Assembly: GCA_038749105.1 (NCBI GenBank)
Contig: JBCDIM010000003.1
Span: 1 to 64,000, forward strand
Direction: 5' to 3'
Length of the DNA stretch: 64,000 bases
DNA from: JBCCOW01 sp038749105
GTDB lineage: Bacteria > Planctomycetota > Phycisphaerae > Phycisphaerales > Phycisphaeraceae
Numbering within the stretch: position 1 is the stretch's first letter; each line of letters begins with the position of its first letter. Below the pieces are notes generated by a model. It saw only the letters and a list, made by a program, of their open reading frames with translations, was not told where the DNA came from and did no database searches. Position numbers and translations under genes: made by a program. Shown one piece after another: positions 27,873-36,957 of the stretch.

Positions 27873-29411
27873 TCACGGGATCTCCGACGCGAGCCTCCGC
27901 TTGTGACTGGTGTAGGTCGGATCGTCCGCGAGGTTGACCCACTCGTGCGGGTCACGGCTGTGGTCGTAGAGCTCTTCGGTGCCGTCCGAATACCGGATGT
28001 AACGGAACTGCCGGTCTCGCACCGCGACATTGCCGGCTCCGTTCTCCGTGATCGAGACGTGCGGCCATTCGGCGTTGGCGTCGGTGAGCAGAGGCCGAAG
28101 CGACCGCCCTTCTAGGCCATGGGCTCCCGGGATCTTTCTGTCGTGAACGTCGGGCAGACCCGCGAGATCGACCAGCGTCGGGAACAGGTCCAACAGGTTG
28201 ACGGGGGCATCCGTTGAGGTGCCGGGCTCGGTCATGCCGGGGACGTGGATGAGTAGCGGCACCCGCGTCGCGTCTTCCCAGAGCGTGAACTTACGCCATG
28301 ACGTCTTCTCGCCCAAGTGGTAGCCGTGATCGCCCCACAGCACAACAATCGAGTTCCCCCAGTTCACTGGGTTGACGTAACGGCCCTGGGCGTCGGTCTT
28401 CCACAGGGCATCGAGGACACGCCCGTACTGCGAATCGGCGTACGCCATCGAAGCGAGATACCCTTGCACCGCGTTAGGCCATTCGCCTGTCGCGTTGAAC
28501 CGCTGGTGCATCAAGCCTGGGGTCTTGCCGATCCTGGGGTTCGGTGGTTTAAGCGCGACGTTGGCGACGAGGACAGCCATGACCTTGCCGATGGGTGGCA
28601 CATCGTCCAGGTCGGACAGCGGCCCCTGAGCAGGAACCTCGGGCAGCCGGATCGAATCCAGAGGAAAACGGTCGAAGAACTCTTGCGGGGCATACCACGG
28701 CTGGTGTGGGCGAAAGATCCCGACCCCAAGAAACAAGGGTTGATCCTCGCGGAAGCCCGCGATGCGCTCGATCCCGAAATCCGCGACTTTGACATCACTG
28801 AGCTTGTCCAGATTACGTGACGCTTCATAGGGGCCAAAATCGAGGTTTGTATGTTTCGAGTACGACTGAGGAAATGGGGCCCCGGGGGGGCGTCGCTCCC
28901 ACGGCCGGGCGAGGTAGACGTCCCAGTCTTCGGGGGTGACCGCGGTCTTGCTGTGAAAAAGCTTCCCGGCACCGTGTGCCGCGTAGCCCTGCTGCCGGAA
29001 GTATTTCGGCAGCGACAGGCGGTCAGCCGGCATCACAGTTTCCATGTGCTGAGGCACGCCGTTGAAGAAGATGCCGGTGGTCGACGGGCGTAGCCCGAGC
29101 ATGATCGCGGACCGTGAGGGGTTGCACGAAGGCGCGGGGCAGTGGGCGTTGGTGAAGACCATGGCCCGGTCGGCGAACGCTTCGAGGTACGGCGTGGCGG
29201 CCACGCCTTGCGGGTGACCGTCCAGCGGCCCGGCCCAATCGTTGAGATCGTCTACGGAGATGAACACGACGTTGAGCCGTTCGTCCGCCGCCTGAGCAGC
29301 CGCGTTGAAGCCGAAACTGAGCATCAGACCAAACGCAAAAGCGATGAAAGACTTGACCAGAGCATTGATGTTAGATTCTGGCTGTGGCATGGTTCGAGCG
29401 GTTTGGAGCAT
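27873..29411 (-). CDS. Type I sulfatase, secreted
   Basis: About 512 residues from the ATG at 29411, which has AGGGT about 9 nt upstream. A TTG at 29474 or an ATG at 29390 are alternatives. The signal peptide SFIAFAFGLMLSFGFNAAAQA follows a short N-terminal segment. Core motifs: NVVFISVDDLNDW, formylglycine site CNPSR (Cys96), FRPHQPWYAPQEFFDRFP, LWGDHGYHLGEKTSW. It is closely related to the PEP-CTERM sulfatase at 23999 (same CNPSR and FRPH.PWYAPQEF blocks) but stops after the sulfatase domain with no PEP-CTERM tail. It is the first of three sulfatase genes in a row. Confidence 0.9.
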   Translation of the reverse strand: MLQTARTMPQPESNINALVKSFIAFAFGLMLSFGFNAAAQAADERLNVVFISVDDLNDWAGPLDGHPQGVAATPYLEAFADRAMVFTNAHCPAPSCNPSRSAIMLGLRPSTTGIFFNGVPQHMETVMPADRLSLPKYFRQQGYAAHGAGKLFHSKTAVTPEDWDVYLARPWERRPPGAPFPQSYSKHTNLDFGPYEASRNLDKLSDVKVADFGIERIAGFREDQPLFLGVGIFRPHQPWYAPQEFFDRFPLDSIRLPEVPAQGPLSDLDDVPPIGKVMAVLVANVALKPPNPRIGKTPGLMHQRFNATGEWPNAVQGYLASMAYADSQYGRVLDALWKTDAQGRYVNPVNWGNSIVVLWGDHGYHLGEKTSWRKFTLWEDATRVPLLIHVPGMTEPGTSTDAPVNLLDLFPTLVDLAGLPDVHDRKIPGAHGLEGRSLRPLLTDANAEWPHVSITENGAGNVAVRDRQFRYIRYSDGTEELYDHSRDPHEWVNLADDPTYTSHKRRLASEIP

Positions 29412-29579
29412 AAAATTAGACCCTGGAAAGATTCTCAATAAAACTTGTGATAGACAGTGAGATGAGCTAACCAACCATCAGACTGATATGTGCCTCGGCT
29501 TGGCGTATGCCAACAGCGCGTATGATCCGCCTAGACCCAGTCCAATAGCTTGCCCAATCGGGCAGCTCTTCAATCATTT

Positions 29580-30431
29580 TTATGGCGTGACAATGCCAGG
29601 TTTGGCAACGTTTCGGTTCAGAATACTGCCGTTGGGACGCGTCTCGGCATGACTATCAACGAACAGCATGTTGGTCGCCCAACCGCCGTTACCGTTAGCC
29701 GGATCGACAGTGTTCTGTTCACGATCTCCCCCATGACGCCAAGCGATACCCGCCGGGCCACTAAAATTATCGAGCTCACCGTTGTCACCAGGTCGGATCG
29801 GAAGGTCCAAATCTAAACCGGCCTGCACCGTAGTTGTACCCCACCAAGCACCACTGCTGAATGGAACAGCTGGTATTCTCGCTGTACTGCCCCCAGCTGT
29901 ACGCTCCCCGTCAATGATCACGATGAGCTCAGAAGAGTTCTCAACGTCGTCGACTTTCACGGGAGGGTCGTTGGAGACCGGTATGCCTGGATCGAAAAAA
30001 GCGTTCGGATTGAAGAAGAGTCCCTCGTGACCGCCATAATGTATGTTGCCCACATCCTCTATACCGATCGCGGTTGGGCAGGTCAAAAAATCGCGTGTAT
30101 CATCCAGAAAGTCTTTCCTGCCGGTGAAGTATCTGGCAATCGCGAGGTCCCACTTCGAACCGTTGGCTGCGCCACCAAAAGCACCGGCCACATTACGATC
30201 GGACCCGAAGTACCCATCGTTATCGAGCTGATAACCGACAAGGCCGATACCGATCTGCCTGTGGTTGGATAGGCACTGGGTGGTCTGTGCAGCCGAACGA
30301 GCAGAGGTAAGCACCGGCAATAGGATGCCGATAAGCAGGGCGATGATTGAGATCACCACCAGCAGCTCGATGAGCGTGAAGCCGGTTTTTAACGAGCGCG
30401 TCGATGGATGAAGATGACGGAAACCAGACAT
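29580..30431 (-). CDS. Pseudopilin-like protein (type II/IV prepilin N-terminus, DGH-type C-terminus)
   Basis: 283 residues. The prepilin peptidase site and N-terminal helix read KTGFTLIELLVVISIIALLI. The C-terminal block RHGGDREQN...NMLFVDSHAE matches the H-X9-DG-type end common in planctomycete pseudopilins. Leading residues HPSTRSLKTG are basic, as expected for prepilins. GGAG lies 8 nt before the ATG. It sits between a PEP-CTERM gene and the sulfatase run on the same strand. Two more proteins of this kind occur in the other two units (38768, 56330). The role may be surface display or a type II-like fibre tied to polysaccharide handling; this is inference. Confidence 0.85.
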   Translation of the reverse strand: MSGFRHLHPSTRSLKTGFTLIELLVVISIIALLIGILLPVLTSARSAAQTTQCLSNHRQIGIGLVGYQLDNDGYFGSDRNVAGAFGGAANGSKWDLAIARYFTGRKDFLDDTRDFLTCPTAIGIEDVGNIHYGGHEGLFFNPNAFFDPGIPVSNDPPVKVDDVENSSELIVIIDGERTAGGSTARIPAVPFSSGAWWGTTTVQAGLDLDLPIRPGDNGELDNFSGPAGIAWRHGGDREQNTVDPANGNGGWATNMLFVDSHAETRPNGSILNRNVAKPGIVTP

Positions 30432-30475
30432 TAAAGAACTCCAGAAATATTGAACCGAGCGGTGTTATGTAAGGA

Positions 30476-30507
30476 GGCAGACGGGTTAGTAAAACCACCC
30501 GTCTGCC
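30476..30507 (-). terminator. Strong hairpin between PEP-CTERM and pseudopilin genes
   Basis: A perfect 10-bp stem, GGCAGACGGG with CCCGTCTGCC, encloses a 12-nt loop and sits 49 bp past the stop of the PEP-CTERM gene. No U-run follows, so it may be an attenuator or an mRNA 3'-end stabiliser rather than a full terminator. It would allow the PEP-CTERM gene to be expressed more strongly than the genes downstream. Confidence 0.6.
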
Positions 30508-30556
30508 GCCGTACATCAGTTAGATACGATACAGACCGGTTGCGCTTGGCCGATGA

Positions 30557-31240
30557 TCAGTCACGCCGACGACGACGGGAAACCATGAGGAGTGAACCCA
30601 TCGCGGCGAGCGTCAGCGTGGCCGGCTCCGGGATGACTGTTTCGGAGACGGAGCCAACGGTGAAGATGCGTATCTGGTCGAAGGAGGCGCCGTTGTTTTT
30701 ACCGGCGTTACGAAGATCAAAGGTCACGGTTGAGCCAGCAAAACTGGCGGTGTCCGCCCCTTCGAGCTGTTGAACATTGAAAGCGTTGTAGATCGTGCTG
30801 GTACCAGCCACCAAATTATTCGTCGCGATTAGATTAGGCCCACTGGTAACAATGCCCAAAACAGCGTCGTCAAAGGTTACAGTGCCTGCGGCAAAGAGCG
30901 TGGTAAAAACATCCGAGGTCGGGATGACCGGATCAAAATGAAGGATATGAATATCCACTGCGGTGCCGGCGGTTATGGTGCCACCGCCATCGACGGTGAT
31001 GTCTGCAGACAGTGTGGTGGTGCCCTCAAAAAAGACAAATGCGTCCGGCCCTTCAACCTGATTGACATTCAAGTTCGGGGGCAGCGCTCCACCATCGACA
31101 GCATCGCCGGTAAAACCGGTAATCGTCGCACCTTGGGCACCGACAGCGCCGAGCGATAGGGCGAGTGATGCTGTAGCGAGGATGCTCTTTGCGGGTCGGT
31201 CTAACACGGGCAGCTCCTTTTTGAAACGATGCAGAAACAT
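30557..31240 (-). CDS. Secreted PEP-CTERM protein of unknown function
   Basis: 227 residues. A strong AGGAGG lies 8 nt before the ATG. The signal peptide ends GAVGAQGA. The mature part is a Gly/Thr/Val-rich beta protein without catalytic motif. The C-terminus VIPEPATLTLAAMGSLLMV plus SRRRRRD is a textbook PEP-CTERM sorting signal. It is the first gene after a candidate operator at 31260, suggesting that the unit 1 LacI-type regulator controls it. It may bind the target glycan or form an extracellular matrix; neither is shown by the sequence. Confidence 0.85.
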   Translation of the reverse strand: MFLHRFKKELPVLDRPAKSILATASLALSLGAVGAQGATITGFTGDAVDGGALPPNLNVNQVEGPDAFVFFEGTTTLSADITVDGGGTITAGTAVDIHILHFDPVIPTSDVFTTLFAAGTVTFDDAVLGIVTSGPNLIATNNLVAGTSTIYNAFNVQQLEGADTASFAGSTVTFDLRNAGKNNGASFDQIRIFTVGSVSETVIPEPATLTLAAMGSLLMVSRRRRRD

Positions 31241-31259
31241 GAGGTTTACCTCCTGAGAA

Positions 31260-31269
31260 ATACCGCTAT
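31260..31269. promoter_or_regulatory. Candidate LacI operator (ATACCGCTAT)
   Basis: An imperfect palindrome ATACCGCTAT with central CG, as in LacI-family operators. It lies 19 bp upstream of the start of the PEP-CTERM gene at 31240 and just ahead of its ribosome site. The same 10-mer occurs twice (once inverted) in the divergent region beside the LacI gene at 32380. Confidence 0.55.
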
Positions 31270-31315
31270 TACAACTGATTCACGAGAACACGGTAGTAGC
31301 AGTTAAAGATGAGAT

Positions 31316-32380
31316 CTATCCCTTGGTTGGGCCGGTCAGATCGGCCGGCAAAAGTGAATCACGCACAATAAGTTGAGAACGAAGACGGACTTCCGGCATG
31401 GCTACCGGGCTTGAACCGCCCGAGCGTTGGATCTGCTGCATTAGGATTTCGGCGGCCTTCTGGCCGACTTCGAGCGCGGGCTGGGCGACGCACGTCAGCG
31501 GCGGCGTCGCGTAGTAGCCAAATGTATCGTCGAAGACCACCATCCCCAGGTCTTGCGGTACCCGCACCTTCTCTCGGCTCAGGGCCTGCAAGAGGCACAT
31601 CGCCATGTGGTCGTTGTAGACCACCACCACCCGCGGCGATCCGGGACGCCCGAGGTCGGCCTTAATCTGGGCGGCCACTTGGTCCATCCCGGTTTCGCTG
31701 CCGCGTTGGCCTTCGTCGAGGATTTCGCCGTTCAGGACCGTGAGGTTGTCGCCGAAGCGACCAAGCATCGCGGCGTGACGCTCCGCGACGCTGTAATGGG
31801 AATGGCTATCGAAGACGGTCTCCCTCGACAGCGTGACGTAAAAGGCCGAGTCGTATCCCAATTCGGCGAGGTGATCGGCGATAAGTTCTACGCTGTACGC
31901 CTCGTCGATTAGCACCGCCGATGCGGGGTGCTGCGAAGTCAGGTTCACCAGGACCGCCGGCCCGTTGAGCTTACCCAGAAGCTCATCAAGCTTCGGGGGG
32001 GTTGGCTGCATGACCAGATACCCATCGACGCGCTGCTCACTGACGCTCTGCTTCAGTGCGGCGCGGTCTTGGTGGACCGGAAGGTGCACCAGGTGGTAGC
32101 CCGCATTGGTCAGGTCGTAAGAGAACCCTTGGATCATCTGATCAAACAGCTTGCCGGAGAAGCTCGAGTCGCCGGCGTGGAGCAGGCCGACGGCGAAGGA
32201 CTTGCCGCTGGCGAGTGCTTTGGCGCGGTAGCTTGGCGAGTAGCCCATCGACTTGGCGAGCGACTGGATCCGCTCACGCGTCTGCGTGGCGACCCGGCCG
32301 GTCTGATTAAGAGCCGCATATGCCGTAGGCAGGGAAACTTTCGCCGCTTCTGCCACATCTTTGATGGATACGGTTGACAT
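31316..32380 (-). CDS. LacI-family transcriptional regulator (unit 1)
   Basis: 354 residues. The N-terminal helix-turn-helix and hinge are canonical: VSIKDVAEAAKVSLPTAYAALNQTGRV, then MGYSPSYRAKALASGKS. The rest is a periplasmic-binding-protein-like sensor (AVGLLHAGDSSFSGKLFDQMIQGF and VVVYNDHMAMCLLQAL). Such proteins usually repress sugar-use genes until a sugar is bound. It is divergent from the beta-helix gene at 32748 and faces the same way as the PEP-CTERM/pseudopilin/sulfatase genes downstream. Candidate operators lie on both sides, so autoregulation plus control of both transcripts is likely. The effector is unknown. Confidence 0.9.
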   Translation of the reverse strand: MSTVSIKDVAEAAKVSLPTAYAALNQTGRVATQTRERIQSLAKSMGYSPSYRAKALASGKSFAVGLLHAGDSSFSGKLFDQMIQGFSYDLTNAGYHLVHLPVHQDRAALKQSVSEQRVDGYLVMQPTPPKLDELLGKLNGPAVLVNLTSQHPASAVLIDEAYSVELIADHLAELGYDSAFYVTLSRETVFDSHSHYSVAERHAAMLGRFGDNLTVLNGEILDEGQRGSETGMDQVAAQIKADLGRPGSPRVVVVYNDHMAMCLLQALSREKVRVPQDLGMVVFDDTFGYYATPPLTCVAQPALEVGQKAAEILMQQIQRSGGSSPVAMPEVRLRSQLIVRDSLLPADLTGPTKG

Positions 32381-32461
32381 GGCGGGTGAAGACTTCCGAG
32401 GAAAAGGGCGAGGCGAGGCGTGAGTTCTGAACTGCAGCGGGAGGGTAACGACTATTGATTC

Positions 32462-32496
32462 ATACCGCTATTGCATGTATGCTGCCATAGCGGTAT
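32462..32496. promoter_or_regulatory. Paired LacI operators in divergent promoter region
   Basis: ATACCGCTAT (32462-32471) and its exact inverse ATAGCGGTAT (32487-32496) are separated by 15 bp, so their centres are about 25 bp apart. The pair lies between the LacI gene and the beta-helix gene. Each half is a CG-centred near-palindrome. The spacing could allow two dimers to bind close together. Confidence 0.65.
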
Positions 32497-32747
32497 TGCT
32501 TTGTCAAGGGTTCTCCCTTCTTTTTTTCGAATCACCATGCAATAAACCCCACGTTGGCTCGGAACGCACCCGTCACGGGCCCACAAGCCCGCTCTCACCG
32601 ACACTCTTTTTAATTCCTAAGAATCTCTTAAGCATGGCTTTAAATACAATGACGCCCGTGAATATCGACCCCCTCGCCATCATCGATACACCACTGCGGC
32701 CCCTTTCTGACGACCCCCATACGCACCGGCGGCGGTGGACCCCGGCC

Positions 32748-34775
32748 ATGCGGCTGCGGCCTCGGCTTGTCTCTGCCCGGAGTGCTCTGGCATTCGGGTT
32801 GGCGTCCGTCGCATCGTGCCTCTTCCACGCGACCTCGTATGCGGAGATGCCCGCGTCGGAGGTGCCGCTTTGGGCTCAGCGGATGCTGAATACGACCACC
32901 GGGGCACGGATAGGGCAGCTTGATGACGGCCGTGTTGAGGTCGTGCTCCGGGTGCAGCAGGGAGCCGACGCGGCCCGAGCAGACGGGTCCGCCGCTAACC
33001 CTTATCCCACCATCCGAGCCGGGATGGCCGCGGCCGTGGAGCAGTTGGCAGCAGGTAAGCCGACCAAGCTGCTCATCGGCCCAGGCACTTACCGCGAGGC
33101 AGCGGACGATATCTCGACCCGGCTGGGCGAAGTGCGGGAAACCTTGTTGATCATCGAAGGCGCTGGCCCCGGTCGCACGATCTGGACCGGGGCCGATGTT
33201 GTTACAGCATCCGACTGGGAAGACATCGGCGATGGGGTGCTTGCGATGGATTGGCCGCACGACTTCGGCCACGCCACGCCGAACTGGGGCCCCGATGACT
33301 TCCTTGCCCAGCGCAGCGAGATGCTGTTTGTCGATGACCAGATGCTCCGCCAAAAACTCATCGAGCCGGTCGAAGTCACCCGCACCGGTCGGCTCCGTGT
33401 GGGTTCGGAGACGGGCTTCGCCTACGAACGCTTGCCCGTACTGGACCCCCGCGATGCGCTCGAGCCGGGCAGCTTCGGCGTCGCCGAGCGTGACGACTCC
33501 GGTGAGTGGTCCAATCGGCTATTCGTGCGTCCCGAAAGCATGAGCGGCTTCCGACGGTCGGCCATCGAGGTCTCGACCCGCCCGACGCTGCTGCGGATCG
33601 ACGGGCCCAAAGAGAACCTCGTGCTCCGCGGTATCACCTTCACCCGCGCCCGCAGTCACCGTCTGGGCGGGCCCATTGGACCCCTAGACCTCGGCCGGAT
33701 GACCGACCTGCTCATCGACAACTGCCACTTCACCTGGAACAACTCTACCGGCCTACGCCTCCATGGCCTCCGGATCACCATCCGCAACAGCCGCTTCGAC
33801 TACAACGGCGACGGCGGCCTCAACTTCAACCACAACAAACATATCCGGCTCGAAGGCAACACCACCAACTTCAACAACTGGCGCGGCCACTGGGGCGGTT
33901 ACCGCATCTGGGCGATGGGCGGCATCAAGTTCCACCACACCGAGTTCAACATCCTCAAAGACCACGTCGCCATCGGCAACCTCTGCGCCGGCATCTGGTA
34001 CGACATCCAATGCGAGCACATCTACGTCGAGAACCTCGTCTCGGCCTACAACACCCGCGGCCTCTTCCTGGAGATCGGTAACGGCCCGCACTTCGTCGAT
34101 CGCTCGATCATCGCTCACGCTACGACTATCCCGCTACACCTCTTGATCACCGGCACTACCACCGTCCGCAACTCGATCATCTACAACGGCAGCGATAAGG
34201 CGAAGACGCGAGCAGAGCGTGAAAAAGAACGGGACAGCCAGAAAAAGCCTTGGCAAACGCCAACGCCTGTGTTCGACATCCTTAATAAACGGCGTGATAG
34301 CTCATGGCACGCCACACAGCGGCTGATCCGACCAGGGCTGAACCTTTTCGAGAATAACGTCATCGCGGCCGGTCCGTCCGAGAGCATGCTTGCCGTGATC
34401 GAACCAGGCCTGGACTACAGCGAACACAGCCACGCATTTAAGTTCATCGGTCGCGGCAACCTTTTCCACCTCGCCGGTGCTTCCGAATCCGAGTCGCTGT
34501 TCGCCCTGCTAGACGCCAAGCCAAAATCTACAAAGAAGGCCGGCAGCCTGTCCGACTTCAGGTCATGGGTTGACGAGAGCGACGCCGTCTTCGCCAACCC
34601 GCGGTTCGCCAACCCCAGCATCCTCGACTTCAGGGTCCCCGCCAACAGCCCCACCGCCCGCAACAAGCAGCTGCCAACGCGTGCGATCGACCCGGACCTG
34701 GTCCGAGCCGCCGCCGACTTCTTGAAGTGGGCCAAGTGGGGTGCATTCAACGATCACTTGCGCCGCGTCAGATAG
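32748..34775 (+). CDS. Secreted right-handed parallel beta-helix protein (glycan-active candidate)
   Basis: About 675 residues from the ATG at 32748, chosen because the next residues (MRLRPRLVSARSALAFGLAS, with a cleavage-like TSYA further on) form a signal peptide. Starts at 32475, 32634 and 32649 are open but give no sensible signal. An N-terminal block, NPYPTIRAGMAAAVEQL, GPGTYRE and WTGADVVTASDWEDIGDG, precedes the beta-helix repeats rich in Asn (IDNCHFTWNNSTG, FDYNGDGGLNFNHN). The protein shares the block and order with three other genes here. Beta-helix enzymes of this kind include polysaccharide lyases and GH families such as 28, 110 and 141. No family is certain. It is divergent from the unit 1 regulator and followed by a sulfatase gene 72 bp later. 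Confidence 0.75.
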   Translation: MRLRPRLVSARSALAFGLASVASCLFHATSYAEMPASEVPLWAQRMLNTTTGARIGQLDDGRVEVVLRVQQGADAARADGSAANPYPTIRAGMAAAVEQLAAGKPTKLLIGPGTYREAADDISTRLGEVRETLLIIEGAGPGRTIWTGADVVTASDWEDIGDGVLAMDWPHDFGHATPNWGPDDFLAQRSEMLFVDDQMLRQKLIEPVEVTRTGRLRVGSETGFAYERLPVLDPRDALEPGSFGVAERDDSGEWSNRLFVRPESMSGFRRSAIEVSTRPTLLRIDGPKENLVLRGITFTRARSHRLGGPIGPLDLGRMTDLLIDNCHFTWNNSTGLRLHGLRITIRNSRFDYNGDGGLNFNHNKHIRLEGNTTNFNNWRGHWGGYRIWAMGGIKFHHTEFNILKDHVAIGNLCAGIWYDIQCEHIYVENLVSAYNTRGLFLEIGNGPHFVDRSIIAHATTIPLHLLITGTTTVRNSIIYNGSDKAKTRAEREKERDSQKKPWQTPTPVFDILNKRRDSSWHATQRLIRPGLNLFENNVIAAGPSESMLAVIEPGLDYSEHSHAFKFIGRGNLFHLAGASESESLFALLDAKPKSTKKAGSLSDFRSWVDESDAVFANPRFANPSILDFRVPANSPTARNKQLPTRAIDPDLVRAAADFLKWAKWGAFNDHLRRVR

Positions 34776-34847
34776 TTTCGGCGCCCGCACCCCGCTCGCT
34801 CAGCAAACGACTCATTTCAGTCTCTGCCTTACTCGTAAAGGATGGTT

Positions 34848-36371
34848 ATGCAGCGTATCTACCGGTTCGTCTTATCACTGATGCTTCTGGTCACACCAGC
34901 CGCGATGGGCGCGGATCGGCCGAACATTCTGTTCATCGCGGTTGATGACCTCAAGCCCGCGATCAGTGCCTTCGGCGACGAGTTTGCCATCACGCCCAAC
35001 CTGGACCGGCTCACGGCCATGGGCACGATCTTCACCAACGCCCACTGCCAGCAGGCCGTCTGCGGCCCGTCACGCGTCAGCGTCATGCTCGGCCGTCGGC
35101 CCGATGCCACGCGGGTCTGGAAGAACCAAGACAAGTTCCGAGACCACCTGCCCGACGCTGTCACACTGCCGCAGCGCTTCAAGCAGGCGGGATACACCGC
35201 CGTCGGAATAGGCAAGATCTACCACGGGGGATCCGCAGGGGCGGACCCCGAGTCCTGGAGCGAGCCCTTTACCAACACCCAACCGCCGGCGTCGGCGAAC
35301 TTCGGCTATATGGCGCCCCAGAACTTGGCGGTGGTCGAGACGTTTAGGCGTGAAAACCCCGAAGTCAGGCTTCGGTGGCAGAACCGCAAGCTGGCCTGGC
35401 CCAACGGGCTGCCGCCCACCGAGCGCGCGGATGTCCCGGATAACGCCTACCACGACGGCGTAGCCACCGACGAAGCGGTGCGTCGGCTGGAAGGGTTCGC
35501 TTCAACCGGCGAGGCGTTCTTCCTGGCGGTCGGCTTCCGCAAGCCGCACCTCGGCTTTGTCGCCCCCGAGAAGTACTGGGCCCTCTACGACCGTTCGGAA
35601 GTCCCCATGCCCGAGTTCACCAAGAGGCCCGAAGGCGCCCCGCAGTTCGCCATGACCGCTTGGCACGAGCTCCGCTTCATGTACGACGTCCCCAAGAAAG
35701 GCCCCCTGCCGATCGAGCTGCAACGCGAACTGATCCACGGCTACTACGCCTGCGTCTCTTACATCGACGCCCAGGTCGGTCGGCTCCTTGACACCCTCGA
35801 AGCCAACGGCCAGCTCGACAACACCATCATCGTCCTCTGGGGCGACCACGGCTTCCACCTCGGTGATCACGGCATGTGGTGCAAGCACACCAATTACGAA
35901 CAGGCCACCCGCTCACCGCTCATCATCGCCGCCCCCGGCGTCGGCACCGCGGGTGGGGTCGCGTCCGCCCCCGCCGAACTCGTCGATGTCTACCCCACAC
36001 TGATCGACCTCGCAGGCCTCGACGCCGCGGGCCCGCTCGACGGCGTGTCGCTGGTGCCGATGCTCAAAGACCCAGCTGCATCAGTGAAAGCCTTCGCGAT
36101 CAGCCAGTTTCCACGCGACAGAAACAACGACCCCGTGATGGGATACGCCTACCGCGACAACCGCTACCGCCTCGTCCAGTGGCGGGCAATGGACCCGCGT
36201 AAGGGAGACACCACCGGCCCTGTGGTTGCGACCGAGCTGTACGACTACGAGGCCGATCCGCTTGAGACCTGCAACCTCGCCGATGACCCTGCATATGGCG
36301 ACGTCCGCGGCCGGCTAGAGCGCCTCGCCCGAACCGTCACAGGCCAAGGTCTCACGCGGCGAAAAGACTAG
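34848..36371 (+). CDS. Type I sulfatase, secreted
   Basis: 507 residues from the second ATG at 34848, which has AAAGG at proper spacing (the first ATG at 34842 abuts that site). The signal peptide MQRIYRFVLSLMLLVTPAAM is followed by mature GADRPNILFIAVDDLKP. The formylglycine site CGPSR has Cys72. VGFRKPHLGFVAPEKYWALY and LWGDHGFHLGDHGMW fit the S1 iduronate-sulfatase-like group, closest in pattern to the sulfatase at 26218. It is probably co-transcribed with the beta-helix gene upstream. IS copy D begins 3 bp after the stop codon. Confidence 0.9.
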   Translation: MQRIYRFVLSLMLLVTPAAMGADRPNILFIAVDDLKPAISAFGDEFAITPNLDRLTAMGTIFTNAHCQQAVCGPSRVSVMLGRRPDATRVWKNQDKFRDHLPDAVTLPQRFKQAGYTAVGIGKIYHGGSAGADPESWSEPFTNTQPPASANFGYMAPQNLAVVETFRRENPEVRLRWQNRKLAWPNGLPPTERADVPDNAYHDGVATDEAVRRLEGFASTGEAFFLAVGFRKPHLGFVAPEKYWALYDRSEVPMPEFTKRPEGAPQFAMTAWHELRFMYDVPKKGPLPIELQRELIHGYYACVSYIDAQVGRLLDTLEANGQLDNTIIVLWGDHGFHLGDHGMWCKHTNYEQATRSPLIIAAPGVGTAGGVASAPAELVDVYPTLIDLAGLDAAGPLDGVSLVPMLKDPAASVKAFAISQFPRDRNNDPVMGYAYRDNRYRLVQWRAMDPRKGDTTGPVVATELYDYEADPLETCNLADDPAYGDVRGRLERLARTVTGQGLTRRKD

Positions 36372-36374
36372 TCA

Positions 36375-36823
36375 CTGCTGATACACCCGATTTCGTAGAC
36401 TCTGGTTAGCCTCTCGCAGGAAATGGACCTAAGTATCCCGATGCTCTCTCACCCACCTCAATAGAAGACTCCACAGCACGAACACACCACGATTCAACGC
36501 AAACCCTCTCACTCGTAAACCCAGTATTGGCAAAGCGCCAACAAATTGGAACACACCCTAGCTACCCACCAAATCCTGCCCTTTTACCGGATCGTGCCTC
36601 CCCCTCCTCGACCTGCTCAAGCCCCACGATCTGAGGCCATAACCTCATGACCGGAGCCATGTCAGGGTCTTCAGGGCTGACATCACACAACCCTCTCAAT
36701 GAGTTCCAGTTAACCACAGCGGCACTTCTCAAAACCTGGCAAAACTGACATCAATAAGACCGAGCGACCTTTCAAACGGCTGTGCGAAATCGAGACTGAT
36801 TGATATATTCCAGATAACACTCT
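36375..36823 (-). mobile_element. IS3-like remnant (copy D)
   Basis: It starts with about 110 bp matching the transposase 5' part of copy B (gctgatacacccgatttcgtag against gctgatccacccgacttcgtag), then the right-end module to ccagataacactctg at 36823. It begins immediately downstream of a sulfatase stop codon and separates units 1 and 2. The rest of the gap, to 36957, shows no gene. Confidence 0.75.
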
Positions 36824-36957
36824 GACGTGAGCGATCCAATTCATGCGTTTAAACTACTCGATAATTAGCGACAGGGTCTTATAGATGATTCTTTTAGAGT
36901 AGACGACAGGGGAGCTACTACAGAAAATTCTGGTTCCTTATATCCCAACAGGCGGAC

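Noticed and set aside
29505..29518. Near-palindrome ttggcgtatgccaa upstream of the sulfatase run
   Set aside because: Only one copy seen and it does not match the operators of any of the three regulators.
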